This document shows, one piece after another, positions 46,768-60,600 of a stretch of DNA of 64,000 nt (its first letter is position 1; each line of letters begins with the position of its first letter). The notes under the pieces were generated by a model. The model had not been told where the DNA came from, did no database searches, and was given only the letters and a program-made list of their open reading frames with translations. The stretch is taken from positions 31,672,243 to 31,736,242 of the forward strand of contig OZ017796.1 in NCBI GenBank assembly GCA_963969395.1. The letters run 5' to 3'. The translations under genes and the position numbers were made by a program. The stretch is from Pseudoscleropodium purum. Lineage: Eukaryota > Streptophyta > Bryopsida > Hypnales > Brachytheciaceae.

Positions 46768-48643
46768 GACATTGAAGCTAAGGGCAAGTTTGAGCCAAAA
46801 CCAACTGTTCTAATTGATCAAGATTCAGATGTCAACACCACAATTGTAGAGATTAACCTTAGGGATAGACTCAGTGCCTTCCTTGACATGGTTGGATGCC
46901 CCTCATATCTTGTTGATTGGCATTTTGGGGGGATATTTTTGTATTTCTTACATATGAAGGTGAATTTCTTGCCCCTATTAACAGTTACCTTAAAGCTTTC
47001 TATGAATGAACCTTTATGTGATTGTAAAATTAAGTAGACCTCTGTGCATTTGTCAAGCTTTTCCATAATGTCTTATTTAGTTGCTCAAAATTACAAAAGG
47101 ATTATCTTGTTGTGCACTCATTGTAGATCTTACATCATGTGTAGATAAAGGCTTTTAAGTACCTAGGACTCAATATTATTAAGGGAATTGTCACCACAGA
47201 AGGTTCTAATATGCGGGAGAAAATTTTCCTAGTGACTTGACTGCATGTTTAGTAATTTGCAATCCTACCTTTCCAAAATATGTTTAGATTGGACTTGATT
47301 CCCTAAGAGACCTATATTTCTCGATCACAACTCGTTAATTATGAGCATTCTCTTTGAAGTGTTAAAAAACATTAATTTGATTGTTTCTTAGTACATGTTC
47401 TTTGTTACATCATAATATAATACCTAATTCCAGCAAGGATAACAATAAGGAAGTGGAGAATCTTGAGTTGTTGGAAGCCATACACCTCACTATCATTAAT
47501 AATTTGCTCCAATACCATCTTGTATGAACCGTCTCAATTTTGTATCATACGTACAATGGCCGCATTGTATCTGCTTCGTTGATCGGAATTTGACCTTGGA
47601 TGACATGAGTTACATTGCCCTTGATTCTACGGTCAATTATATAGATGCATTAAGTTTTGTTCAATTTTAGTTAAACATTTAGAATCCTTGTAGTTTTAGT
47701 CTCAAATGGATTGCACCTTTGATTCATTTGAGACCCCTTATGTATTCATATAAAAATTCATAGTTGTGCTTGTTATTATTTCAAACTAATGGTTTTTTGT
47801 CTACGCATGTGAGGGATTGTAGGAATATAGTGAACAATTGGCCATGGGAGTTGCTTTGGGGGGGGATCCACCAAAACAAGAGGTAGTGCTTCTAGCTAAC
47901 CATTTTCTCTGTTTAATATTTGCTATGATTAATAGTGTACCTTTTCCAAAGCCACTAATGACTCATAGTGGTCCTTTACACTTGAAGTTTATAGTCCTTT
48001 TGATACAAGAACCCTAGGTTTTTAATGTATCTACTCGAAGATTTTCTACATTTTGACAATCCAATGTCAAACTAGTCAAAATAATAGTTTGTGCCCACTG
48101 AAATAAACGTTTTTGTGACCATTGTTGGAATAAATTAGAACATTGTGTATGCAACTTGATGTAGACGTGGCTACTCATATCACTATTACAAAAGATGGTC
48201 CTTTGAACATATCAACAAGACTATTGATTTTATTTTTCTTAGTAGTTTTGACATTATTTTTGTGCTCTGCAATCCACCTATTTATAGTTCAATGTTTAGT
48301 CATCTACAATGGTTTTGTACATTTTTGTGGAGATGATGCGTAATTGAATTAGTGCTTGCAATCTATTATCTATTGAAACTATGGACAAGTCTAGCTTGCT
48401 GCTTGAAATTCTTAAGGTCATCTGCAACATTAGCATTTATATAGAGTCTGTAGAAATTAACACACAGGTGAATTCTTTTAGCAGAACTTTTATTAATCAT
48501 GCTATTTTCACTAATCTATTCATTCATATATTGTTGAGATCTTATATATTTTTCATGGTGTACAATTATCTTTGATAGAACTTGAATGGCATGAACTAGT
48601 TGCTAAGGACAAGTTTTACGTGACATATCATGACGATCATTGA
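46768..48643 (+). pseudogene. ACT-domain repeat protein (ACR11/ACR12-like) pseudogene with introns
   Basis: Seven exon-like blocks in the order of plant ACR11/12, which are plastid ACT-domain proteins linked to glutamine and nitrogen metabolism. Blocks: 46768-46890 (PTVLIDQDSD...DRLSAFLDM), 47145-47240 (IKAFKYLGLNIIKG), 47434-47521 (LELLEAIHLTIINNLL), 47823-47882 (EYSEQLAMGVALGGDPPKQE), 48154-48226 (DVDVATHITITKDGP), 48384-48467 (LLLEILKVICNISIYIES) and 48579-48643 (LVAKDKFYVTYHDD). Introns are retained, so it is not a processed copy. Damage: TGA at 47238, poor donors after blocks 1 and 2, no AG before 48154 and 48384, TGA at 48641 and a missing C-terminus. I judge it non-functional. A divergent functional gene is unlikely. 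Confidence 0.75.
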
Positions 48644-48649
48644 AGTCCA

Positions 48650-49459
48650 TCTAGGGAGGAGGTGAATTGGGTACCTTTCATGATAGAAGTACATACCTTT
48701 GATTTTAAAAATTGTCTTGTCTATATTTGATGACATATTAGCATATTTGCTTGCTTTGAACCGTTACCAAGGGAGGAGGTTGTTAAAATGGTCAACAATA
48801 ATTTTTAAAATTGTATTTTTTTCTTGCCTTCTTTAGGTTTTGACAAAAACTCTCCACTACTATCTCTAAAGACCTGATATTGAGGAAGATAGCTACTAAC
48901 CAAATGGATATTATTGGATTTGAAATTATTAGCTCGTTCATATCTTGAATAACATAATAGAACTCTAGTGCATATCTGATGAAATTGTGAGAAAGTGAGC
49001 ATGATCCAACAATTGAATATTCTAGCAAAGTCTTCAACTTATTCTTTTTGTTTTTTCAGCTCTTCTATACGAGAATGCATCTAACTTGAGGTCACTTATT
49101 TTCTTTTAGTAGAGTTCTTGATTAAGTCTTTGCATAGAAATACTTGTGGAAGCATCTTCCCAAATACAAAACTCTAGAGACCATCTAAAATGAGCAAAAA
49201 CTAGTTTCCACCCCTTTTTGATTAGTGAATTGGCTATCTATCAATGGTTACTAAGGATTGACTATCATTTATGCAATTTGGAGTAACTCTGTAGTCCTCA
49301 ACTTAGCTTGGTAGCTAGGAGCACGTCACAACACCACCTTCACAAGTCCAATAATCTTCATGGTCAAATTTCACACTATTTTTAATGAAGATGTTAGTGA
49401 CTTCAAGAGACATCCAACCCAAGTCATTTTTTAATTTCATTGTTGAGATTACATTGCAT
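48650..49459. other. Spacer, no gene seen
   Basis: AT-rich sequence between the ACT-domain pseudogene and element J. The missing C-terminal ACT residues were looked for here and not found. Confidence 0.45.
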
Positions 49460-49464
49460 GCAAC

Positions 49465-51158
49465 TGTCGGAACCTAGAGAAACAAATTTTAGTTATTTCT
49501 AATAGAATTTGAAGTAAGAAATCCATTCTCAGTATATTTTTTTGATTTTACTAGTTAGAAATAGAAAAATTACTAGAAGTATGGATTAGCAAATCATAGG
49601 ATCTCTTAATTGAGATAAAGTGGTTAAAGAGGACATTCACACTTTCCGTCCTAACTAGAACTTGGAACCCGGATAGTTGTCCAACAAGTATTTTCAAAGA
49701 CTTTCGGCAATATCAAAACTGGATCTAGAATATATCCGGAAACGTGTGGGATCCGGAATCCGGAAACGTTTTGAATCTGGATCGAATCCAGAATGGATCC
49801 GGGTTGGAATCTGGAATGGATTTGGAATGGATTTGGAATGGATCCAGAATCCGAAAAATGTTTAGATTCCAAAATCTGAAAAATGATCCGGAACAAAAGA
49901 TTTAAACCTAAGTAGTAACCCGGACGACTCCAATGAAGGCTTTTGTGAAGACTCTGAGTAGTCAAAGTAGGAGTAGTTTGGAGAAGGTGCGTCAGGGAAG
50001 GTAGCTCCTAGGCTATCTCTACTTAATTAGGATTTTTTTAGGTTCTAGAATGGTTTTTCCGAGTGGAGGCCGAAATTCCGGATTTTTAGGAATCCGGATT
50101 TTTAGGGATTCCGGATTTGTAGGGGCAGCTGGGCTGTGAACGTTCCGGATATCCTGAGTTGTTCACTAGTTGGTTGCCTTGATTTCTAGGGTGCCTTTTT
50201 GGCTTTTTAGGCGTTGACTTTGGTTTGGGTTTTAGTTTTTAAGGGCGGGCAAGTTTGTTGTCCTCTCATTCTATCCTAGCAATTATTTTGTTGTATTCCA
50301 TTTCATTTTTTAATTTGAGTCACTTGGTGAATATTCTGGCTCCAACCTTGTATCCAGATTGTATTGGTTTGTTGTTTGAGTATTGAGATGTGAGAAGGAC
50401 GAGTGAGGAGGAATCCAGATTTCGGATAACTTGATTGGATTGAAGGAGTACTATTGTAATGATGTTAGATATGAGACAAAGGAATTGCACGTGGTGCCCT
50501 TGAACTACCGGAACGGTAATCCAATTTTTAGTGACGAGTGGTGTGAGTGTAGATCTGAAATTGGAAACAATTATGTATGGAGATTAGCGACTGTTAGAGG
50601 AAACTCCCACTCACCGGAAGGTTTGTCAACCTTGGGATCCATCTTACATCTAGAGAGATTACCCTCTTATCAATTCTGAGTGCCTGAGATCTATCGTTGT
50701 AGCAAAGAGGAGTGAACGCAGTCCTTTGTGATCTGCATTCCGAATCGGCCATCCGGAATGTTGTGAGGATCCAGATCTACTTTCTACGCTACAACATTTT
50801 GAATTCTTGGATGTTTGTTGTTTGTTTGTTTTTGTTTGTATAGTGAATAGACTAGAGTAGTGAAGTCTCTACCCCTCGAAAGATCAATAGCGGACCCTCT
50901 GAGGGTAAAACAGAGGAATTGAAAATTAGTTTGTTGAAGGACGAAACCGGAAAACTAGGTGATACCGGATTCAGATTGGAATCCAGATAGTAGTAATTTT
51001 GGAAAAGAGAGCGAAAGAGAATAGTCAGAAGAGGAGAAAACGATCATCCAGATATTGGAGTTTGGAAAAGCATCTGGAATTCCCTGGGACGATAATTCGT
51101 GTCATCTTACCACGTTTTCATGCGTAAAGATACTTACGCCTAGACTACACGTGTGACA
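49465..51158 (+). mobile_element. Family 2 deletion derivative J
   Basis: A 1694-bp element from TGTCGGAACC to CACGTGTGACA with the perfect 5-bp duplication GCAAC (49460-49464 and 51159-51163). The leader is packed with TCCGGAAT and GGATC words. It then jumps at about 49925 to the Ser/Lys coding tail and 3' region of F (compare 18320-19530), so nearly the whole ORF is deleted. The 3' region keeps the long stretch shared with F and H. Non-autonomous. Confidence 0.85.
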
Positions 51159-51163
51159 GCAAC

Positions 51164-54100
51164 TATATTCATTTGTCATTCTAGAAAACTCAAATAAGTC
51201 TTATCTTGTTGTCATTCTCAAATACATTCAAGTAGAGTAGGAATTCAAATTCAATCTTTAGTAAATACTGAAAGAAGTATCACATGAATAAAGGTTCTAT
51301 GATTTTACAAAATACTCTATTGTGTAATTTAGATTATTTGAAGAGGATTTCTAAATAATATGAATTAGATTGAACTAGAATGATCTTTTTGTTTGTAGTA
51401 AGTGGTAGTCTTCTTAAAGATTAGACTCTATTGTGCAAGGTTATTAAAAAAAACTCCTATTTATTTGAATGTTTGTGATGCTTATTTGTATTATTATTAT
51501 TTTAGTAATAATAAAAATTTCAAAATGACTAGAATAGCTATTTATTTAGGAGATCATGTGCATTGTACCATAAAAAATATGTGTAGAGATTTAGCTAAGA
51601 AAACATGTAGACTAATGGTAGAGGAAGTGGCCCAAACCCTCACATTCACTAACTTTGCAATAGTTTGTTTTTATAATTTAACCAACTACCTTTTCTACAA
51701 TGGAAAGGGAGAAAAAAAATGCTTCTTGAGTTGTTGTGATGAATTAGAAGAAGTAATGGACTACTTTTAGTTCCTTAGCAATCCAAATATAAGCAACATT
51801 ATTTCATTCTTTTGCTCAAACAATCAAAGAGTTAATATTGGCTTGTAATATCATAACTATGTAGAAATAGTCAAGTTTGAATACATGTATGACAACATGT
51901 TCTTTGGACAAAAAAAAAAGGTACATTTATTCAAGATGCTCATAGAAGGATTTGAAAGTAGAATAAACTTTGTGAGATGCATGTAGTCTAGAGGGGATTA
52001 AGTGCATGAAGGAGTTGATTACCAAGACATGCCATGTGTATGATTTTGATTGTAAGAAGATGATGAATATTGAAACTCGTAATATGCAATTCAAAGATAT
52101 GGAGATCTAAGTGTAGTTCTAGAGGTGTTTGAATGCTATCATAGCTTTGTAAGGGGATGGGATTATCAAAACTTCAAAGGATTTATGGCCAATTAGAATG
52201 TTGTTTGCATTGTTTACAACATTGGTTCTATAAAAGACAATATGAAAAATTGTGAAAGAACTTACTTGTTGCATTGGAGTAGTTCTCTATATAAACACAT
52301 CCAAAATTACAACTAAAAAGACTTCTAACATGAACATATGATACTATACAAATATTATAAGGATTCAAAAACTATAAAAGAATCAGAGACACATTACTTC
52401 ACAATTTGGTCATTGTAGTTATCATTAGGATTGTCTTCTCAAATAAACGGACATTATTATGAATACATCGTTGAAGACATCTAGTAGATCCCTCCATCCG
52501 TCTAATGAAGTCAATTTTAAGGTTGATTTTTGCAAAAAAGATTCAATAATTATGGTTTTGACATATTAGTGTTCCATTTCAATGAAGTAATATAATTTGA
52601 TAAACACTTATTATATTCTAAATAAAAATTTGTAATTAAAGTGAGATTTTAAATTGCATCAATTATTGAATATGGCCTTATTAGACAAAAATGTCACTCC
52701 CACTTGACATTTGTCATATACAACACATGACATTAGACAAACATCACATGCCAAAACACAATTTTCTATTTGATATGACAACCGTGGTTATGATTTGGAG
52801 TTGTAACTAAAAATGCACCCAATCACTTAAACCATTGGATGACATTTGAGGGTTGCTATTATGTGAGCATAGGAATGTGAGCTCAACGGGGAGCTCAGAA
52901 GCCTAGAAGATTATACACCTATATTATAACTATATTATAGAAACCTTCTATGATTATAGTACAACTATAAGAAAAATACCTACATTTAGGTGTTTATATT
53001 ATAAATACCTTCATTGTTTAAAGTATATAAGGCCTTATTTGTTAAATTGAGACATAATGGTTATTTTGAAATTAGAGTTGCAAAGCTCCATTGAAGTAAT
53101 ACTTGTTGAACTCAAAGATAAATAGAATCCAACCTACATAAATGATAATTAAATTATTAAGCATGTTTAATAAACTAACTTGAAAATGTTAAAGGGAATT
53201 ATATTGAGAGATAGGAAAATGAAGAATATTATTTTCCATAATGTGCCAAAAAGTGAATGATACATATAAAAACAAGTGAATAGAAATTTAATAAGCTCAA
53301 TTTATCTAGGAGTTTCAATACATAGAGAAAATGTAACTCTTATCCACAATGTCATCTAAATTAAAAAAATTATCACACTCAATTTTTGAAATCTATATAG
53401 AAATGAAGAGGCTTATTGTACATAAAGCTCTCAAATTTTCTCAATATTTTTTTTGTATTTTATTTACCATGCTATTAATAGTCAAAGATGCTCAAAAGCT
53501 GATGATTTAGAAAACTCATTTGGCATATCTAGGCATTGCTATTGCTTGTACAATTGCTTTTGGTTGCCTCTAATACTTTTAGCTTTGGTAGCTCCTAGAA
53601 GATGTCCTCTTGTTGAGAACAATAGTAGGGCCCTCTTCCATCATCGACTACATTGGAAAAGCCTACACTTCGAGAACTACTCTTCTTCTACTTCAACTTA
53701 TGGGTGCTTCGATTCCTTGGAGGAAACTTTGAAGTGAAAAGAAATTTGGACAATTGAAGAGGTAGCCTTGGCAACTTCATATTGACACTATTTATGTACA
53801 AAACTCCACTTCTAATTGACCTCAAGTCCAGAGAGCACCAATTGTCTTTGATAATCCTTTGATGGAAAAGTGAGTTGATCAAGGGTGATTGTCTGCTTCC
53901 CGTAAACAATGAAGGCCGAGAACAACTATTTGGAGCTAAGATAAATGAGCTGCAGTCCATAGCTGGATGTGGTCACTCTTTGTGTAACCCTCTAAGGTAG
54001 AGGGTGCCTTGATGTCTCCCATATTGATAGGTATACAATTTTGGCTTTAGTTCTTTGGTGGTCCATCTTTAGTTTCTTCACCTATAGGCTAAAAATTAAA

Positions 54101-54532
54101 GGTTTTACTATTTCGTCGATACAATGAGGAAATTGAAATCTCTCTTTAGGAATCAACTTTGTTTCTCTATTATAGGTTCCCTTGGACCAATTTAGCTATG
54201 TTTTATCACATAAAAGGTAGGTTTAAACAATTTGTGCAATTTCTACTAAATGACCGTAATATGAACAATTTTTGGGTTTCTACCCTATTTACATGTGAGA
54301 TTTGGGTTTAGTTTAGGGAAAACATTCTATGTAGGACCAAAGAATATAATGGCATGTGGCATACCTATTTTGTTTTACACTCTTTGGGGGGATTTTTGTT
54401 TAATAACTACACTCAAAATAGTAAAAATAAAAAAATAAGTTTTAGGTGATGAAATGGGAACTCAAAGAAGGCAAAGAGTCTCTTCTTGAGAAAAAAATTA
54501 TGAAGGAAGGCAAAACTAATCCTTCCTTCATC
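51164..54532. other. AT-rich spacer without a recognised gene
   Basis: Contains short frames (51402-51770 and 53453-53737) with biased, low-complexity composition and no domain that I know. No RNA gene or clear repeat boundary seen. Confidence 0.45.
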
Positions 54533-54719
54533 CACTACACCAAAATGGTTATTTAGTATGATCTAAAATTTTTATGACAAGGTCATACTACCGATATTCA
54601 CATATACTACCTAGTACGTTGTAGTTGTGATGTTGTAGCATTCATGGTGTGTAATGGTGACATTAAATTGGACATCCTAATTCTTATACTGATTAAACAA
54701 CCATCATTTTGGTGTATTG
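54533..54719. mobile_element. 187-bp MITE with CACTACACCAAAATG ends
   Basis: The left end is CACTACACCAAAATGGTT; the right end read inward is CAATACACCAAAATGATGGTT. The terminal inverted repeat is about 16-20 bp with small differences. CACTAC at the tip recalls CACTA transposons, but no 3-bp target duplication is certain. Confidence 0.6.
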
Positions 54720-54721
54720 GT

Positions 54722-55288
54722 CTACTCTATTCATTGTGCCCTCCCAAATGCAAGTTGTCCAATAGCCAAGCTTTTTTCTAGTGTAATATTGTACTAAGGT
54801 TTAGAGCTACTATAAGGTTGATGTCGACCATGATTTGGTAGAGAATAGCCTTCAGTGCAGCCTGTGTTATCGATTTAGGCTCCAAAAGAGTGGTTTGTTG
54901 GAGACAATTGTGGAGTGCCTAATGGTGTGTTTGCATTACAACTAAGACTATCATAATGTGAATTGTCCTCATTAAGCATCTAGTATGTTGTTGAGGTTGG
55001 AGATGCAAGTTGGTGGAGTGGGATGACTTGTCACGGATATCAATCAAAGTTGCTATAATGGGTAGGATGCCATGGTTTGCATTAAATAAATGGTATTGGG
55101 CATGAAGTTCTACTTGGGTGAGTACATCATAGATAGTTTCAAAAGCTCCAGTTGCAATCCATATGGCCATAAACACTTGGATGTGCTCCAATGTAGTGTG
55201 CATGTTCTTCCAAATGTTTTTCCATATGACTATGCCCATTTGGAGAAGGGTGCGCCACACATTATATTACTATTAAAATCCCACATTT
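54722..55288. other. Spacer between two MITEs
   Basis: No gene recognised; a 113-codon frame on the complement (54919-55260) has no known motif. Confidence 0.4.
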
Positions 55289-55290
55289 TA

Positions 55291-55461
55291 GGTGACGTTT
55301 TATAATGTTTTTTTAAACAAATTTTACATGACGTCCAATGCAACAAAACAATGTTTTTATGTCAATAATACATTCAACATAACATCAATGTTGACATAAA
55401 ATATGGGTTTAATGCATTGGATGTCACCTAATTTTTTTTAAATAAATTATAAAACATCACC
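55291..55461. mobile_element. 171-bp MITE with ~60-bp inverted repeats
   Basis: The arms start GGTGACGTTTTATAAT and GGTGATGTTTTATAAT (inward from the right) and stay alignable for about 60 bp, through the shared ATCCAATGCA/GTCCAATGCA part. TA flanks both sides (55289-55290 and 55462-55463), which suits a Tc1/mariner-type TA duplication. Confidence 0.7.
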
Positions 55462-55463
55462 TA

Positions 55464-56985
55464 CAACACAAATTTCTTCTAGTATATAATGTGGTGTCAA
55501 AGTGTCACCATAGTGCATTGAAGTGTCTCCATGTTGGTGTGACCTCAAGATATTCAATGAATGCATGCGTGTTGTCTTCATTGGACCATGCACAAAAAGT
55601 TTGCATTGCCCATCCATACCTATGGTGTTAAGCCAGCTACCCAAGGGAAATCCTTCAATTAGGAGGAGTCTTAAAAAAGTGCAAATTTTCCTGGGCAACC
55701 AATTATGTCATAGGTGCTTATATTTATTGGCCCTATTGTTGAGACCTTGTCCTTGTAGGTGTATTTTAAAGTTGGTAGAATTGACAAGTTTAGGGAGGCC
55801 AATGTATTAGCCACATTTGGATGCGTAGTTGTATATATAGGTGTCTATTCTGGAATTGGCCTCCACTACCCATGTCCATTTGCATAGGTCCCATGCCAAA
55901 TCTACAACCATGTAGATTGGCTAATGTAGCTAGCTAACACAACTATAATACATTTGGTAAGGAGGTACAATGGGTTTAATTCAATGAGCATGTTGTGTCA
56001 CAAATGCATGATCCTAGCCTTTTGAAGTTGTAAAGTTGGAAGAATCGTGGGTCCTCAACCAAATTGTATCCATTTTGTTGAATCCAAGGCATGTGGTCAA
56101 TAGATATCTACATGTAGTTCTTGCAGATCTATAGTTATATTGAATACTTTGATGGGATTATCTATGTTGTAGTGAGTGGCCGATTGGTTAGGCTAGAACT
56201 AGACTAATAGCTTGTGATGGCATCCTAGGAATGCAATCAATGAGTAGAGCTTGTTATTTGTTGGTTTTCCATGATTGCAAAGCCTTAGCAATTCTAGTGA
56301 TGGCCTCCAATCGTCACCAGTTTGGCTCCAAATTGAATGTGCTAACTAGATTATCCTAAATATATATAGGTGAGGTCTTTGGTGAATTAGTTAGTGCATT
56401 TTTTTTCAATCTCTAATGCTATCTAATATCCTTTCATAGTAGCTAGTGAGATATCTAAGAGTTGCCAAACAACGTTTATTTCATGAATTCTTAATTAGTA
56501 GGTGAGCGGTTCATGTCTAAATAATCCCAGTGTATATCATGCATTATAATCTCCAGAGGGTGGCCCTCCCTGCCCTAAATATTGAGCTTGCATATTTGAT
56601 CCTATATTGACTGTGCACAGTTATGAGTCAATTGCATCCACATTGCCAAATGTATGGTTCAATGGGGTGCATATATGTTGTCACGTGATTCTACATTTTA
56701 GTTCAAAGGGTTTTCTATACTTTCCCACCTTTCTACAATCTATGTATCATAAACTTTGCTATTAGTGCCTGCATTTGGATGAGGGGGGCAATTATCCCAC
56801 CTCAGAAAAAGAATGCTGAAATTTTCCTAGTGACACATTTGGAGGTGAAATTGAATTTCTAAACCTACTCAAATGAAAAAACTTAAAACTATATAGTGAT
56901 TCAAAACTAGTATACAATTACATTGGTGAAAAAAATACCATTCAACGAACTCATTGCATCTACAAAATGAATTTGAAATGTAAAA
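55464..56985. other. Spacer without a recognised gene
   Basis: Only weak, short frames occur (for example 55523-55810), without known motifs. TG-rich and AT-rich composition suggests decayed repeats. Confidence 0.4.
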
Positions 56986-56989
56986 AAAA

Positions 56990-57650
56990 TACCACGAAGA
57001 ATTGCAAAAAAACCATGAGGCTGAAATTCCTTCTACTAAAACGATTCCAATCACTCATAACTACTTGGATTGATTTGAAAACTTAGCTACACAAACTAGA
57101 CTATCATGTGCAACTTTTCCAAAAAAAACTATTCGAAACGGACATTGCATGAAGAGAAAACAAGCCATTGAAGTTCACTATAATCTAAAAATGTGGAGAT
57201 TTTGAACTTCGAATTGCTCCCAAACATTCAAAACAACTTGGATTGACATGAAAATTTAACCACAATAATAAGATTTTAAGAAAAAAAGAAATCCAACAAA
57301 TTTCATTGAAAGCAAACATTTGATGGAGATATGAGTCTTCAAAGGTGCAGCCATCAAATGCAGTTTGGTAGACTCAAATTGAACTTGTGGTCTTCGATTG
57401 GCTTCCAAAAAATTTGTAGATCTTGGATTGATTTGAAAATTTTATCACACAAATTTTAAAAAAAAGCTCAAATTTTCTAATAATTTTTATTGAATTTGAT
57501 TATTGTATGCAAAAGTTATAGCACTTTGAATTGGACTTAAAATTACAAATTAAAAAAAAGAGCTCAAATTTTCTAACAATTTTTATTGAATTTGATTATT
57601 GTATGCAAAAGTTATAGCACTTTGAATTGGACTTGAAACTAAGTGAGGAC
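56990..57650. repeat. Degenerate tandem array with a 96-bp fresh duplication
   Basis: The phrase CTTGGATTGAnnTGAAAA recurs at 57064, 57237 and 57422, spaced 173 and 185 bp, with similar text after it. In the last unit a 96-bp segment (GCTCAAATTTTCTAA... from 57466 and again from 57562) is repeated almost exactly, so the array expanded recently at least once. Confidence 0.65.
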
Positions 57651-57659
57651 ACTTTTGGT

Positions 57660-60600
57660 CCTTTGGGACATTTAGGGGTTAATGTCGCCTTGTGGTAACT
57701 TAGCAACGTAATGGCTTGACATGAATGTGACCTTCCTTACATCTTGACGACAAGAAGGCCTTATATAACTCACTTCCTTATAATTTGTTCAGAACCGCAA
57801 CTAGTAAAAGTTCAAAGTAATGAAAAGACTTTGAAATCAAGCCATATGTTTTTGTTTTTTAAAAAAGAATTCAAAAGCACTTATTTAGGATCAATGTTTA
57901 TAAAATTGACTAATTTGCACTTTGGTTCACCTAAAAATTATCATGTGCAAAATGTACATATTAAAAATCTTTTAAAAAAATAGATTTGAGTCAAATTTCA
58001 AACGAATGACTCTATATAGTAGCAAAAATTTCTTTTCATCTGTGCCTTTGTCTGTAGACGCGTACTACAAAACGATTTGCCAATAGCAAGGGCGTTGTCA
58101 TATTAAGAGCGTTTGCCTCAAAAAATCACAGAGACTCTGGTTGCAATAAAAAATGGCTTGAGAATGAAGAAGTTATAAGATGATAAAAACAAGTGAATTC
58201 GTCACTTGCAAATTCACTCCACTAACAATCAACAAAGTAATAAAGATGAATATAAATATGAATGAGCTTGTCACAACAAATTCACCTACTAAATTATTAT
58301 AATTCAAAACAAAAAGTTGTAGTTGTGTCAAACCTTCGATTTTAAACGTCGAATCTTTTAAACTACCATTGAACTACTACTTGTTCACCTATCATGTATT
58401 GGCTGACTTTAAATGGGTATAAGGGTTAAGATGTGTAATAAGATCCTATAGCTTCGGACAAGTAAAACAGGCCGGCCAAACCACAAGTTGACCATCCAAA
58501 AATTGGCTCCTAAACTTCAAACTCCTGGTGATCAACTTTAAAAACCAAGCTTCACCGTAAGAATAAACAAACCTCAACCATATAGGCCATTAACTCTACT
58601 TTGTTACCAATTTACCATGATACAAAATGAAGCTAAGCATTGGTATAAACCAAGCCGCCCACAACAACAAAAGTTTACAAAGCTACAACATACAACACAT
58701 AATACACAAGTTTTCTTTGTCTTCAACTTCAACTTCAATTCCAACAATAGCTTCAATTTTAAAGTTGAACTTTGAATGAATGTCACTGTTGCTCTACAAC
58801 TTTAAATAAAGTGAGTAATAGCTTTTTAGAAAGCTTACACAAATTTCTATTCTTTTTTAAAGTCTCAAGTTATTATAATACTCTGTCCAACATCTATGGC
58901 CACTCAAAATTTCGGCCTCTAAAATTAAGGGTAGCAAACCCTCTTTCACCTCAATGCTCATCAATCACTCATATAAACTCTAAATGAAGCGTGTAATATC
59001 TTCATAGAAAGTTAACAACATTTTCTACATTTTCTCAAAGTTTCGTAAGAAATAAAAGACCTTTCCGTTTTCTATAGACTTTCAAAGTCTCTTCTCTTTC
59101 ATATAAGAAGTAGAAGACCTTCCTCCACTCAAACTAGCACAACTTTTAGATACTAAATTCAAATCAAGAAAATAAAAGCTTCATAAAATCACAACACCAT
59201 GATACACAAATTCTCAAATTTTCATTTCCTAATTTTCCATAACCAAAACACAATGAACCTTCAAACATGAAAATTCCCCCAAAACTCACAATGAGAGAGA
59301 AAATGAATAATGTCCACCTTTTCCTTAATTTTTTCTACTCCTATCCCACAAACAACTGGACATCAGTCCTTAACTTGCTTACAAAACTACAGCACCAGTA
59401 ATTGATCAACAATTTGACCCTACAACTATCTTTTTATTTTTATCTTTGAAGGAAATTTACTTCAAAGTTCACCTAGAAGGCAAACTAATTCCATATCTTT
59501 TTTCTACAATTATAATTACATTCTGTAATTTTAATAAAATACTCCAAGCATAAATATAAAGACTCATACTAAACAAATGTTTGTTAGAGGTTAAAAAACT
59601 AGAGTTCTAATCGAAATATCATTCCATCTTTAAGAATTTGAAGATACAGTTGATGGTGTAACGACATAATCGATACAATTCGCTTTAGTTAAAGGGTTGA
59701 CTGGCCCTTCTAACCATCGTTGATGACTATGACTCCCCTCGATAAGCCTTACCATGCAATAACATTGATCATTGTTTAAACCTTCAAAACATTTTTCGAA
59801 TATAACTTTACAACTGTTAGGTTCAATGCATTCAACTTACAACTAGATTACCTATGCTCAAGCATCACACTGAAGATTTTTATACCATCATTTCTTTACG
59901 TGAGGTTGTTTCAGTGGTCAAAATGGTCTAGCTTCGTCTTGTGATTGCCCATGCTATAATAAAAGACCTAGTGGCTATTGAAGTTGATCTGGTAGTTGTG
60001 ATAAGGAAAATTCAAACTCCTACTCTAGTTAAGATTCGTTATCTTGAGACTCAAAAAAAAACCTCCAATTCGACATAATAATTTAAATGAAAAACAACGA
60101 GAATAACGTCGAGATGATGAAGCTATTAAACAAATCTTTCTCTTTATAGTTGCATGTAAAGGCAAAGAGAAGGTGTCACCATGAAATCACTTCAAATGAC
60201 ATCATCTCCCTTACTATGTTATAATATTGAAACCTATTTAAATAATAAAAATATACATATTTTACATAATGTCTGCATTTGCAGCTCGACAATATGATCT
60301 AGGCCATTTAAGTATTGTCGAACGTACAATTTGGATTGTCCATTCATTGCAAGGTTTGGAGGGGGGCTTTTCCTCAAATGCTCCATTAGTATGCCTTCTC
60401 TTTGCTAATCTCTTATTGCCTTGTTAATCGCACTTACACTACTATGAGTTTTGTTAGTTATTTTTTGTTCTTCAATTCATATTGTCATTGCCTTGCATTA
60501 GCCTCTTTGTCGCTTCGACATCCATCTTGACACATCAAACATGAATGACAGCAATACTATACTTTACATTTATTCACTTTCGAAAACAACATCTTCTGCC

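Noticed and set aside
51402..51770. 122-codon frame rich in Tyr, Phe and Asn
   Set aside because: Low-complexity composition typical of AT-rich non-coding DNA; no motif or plausible gene context.
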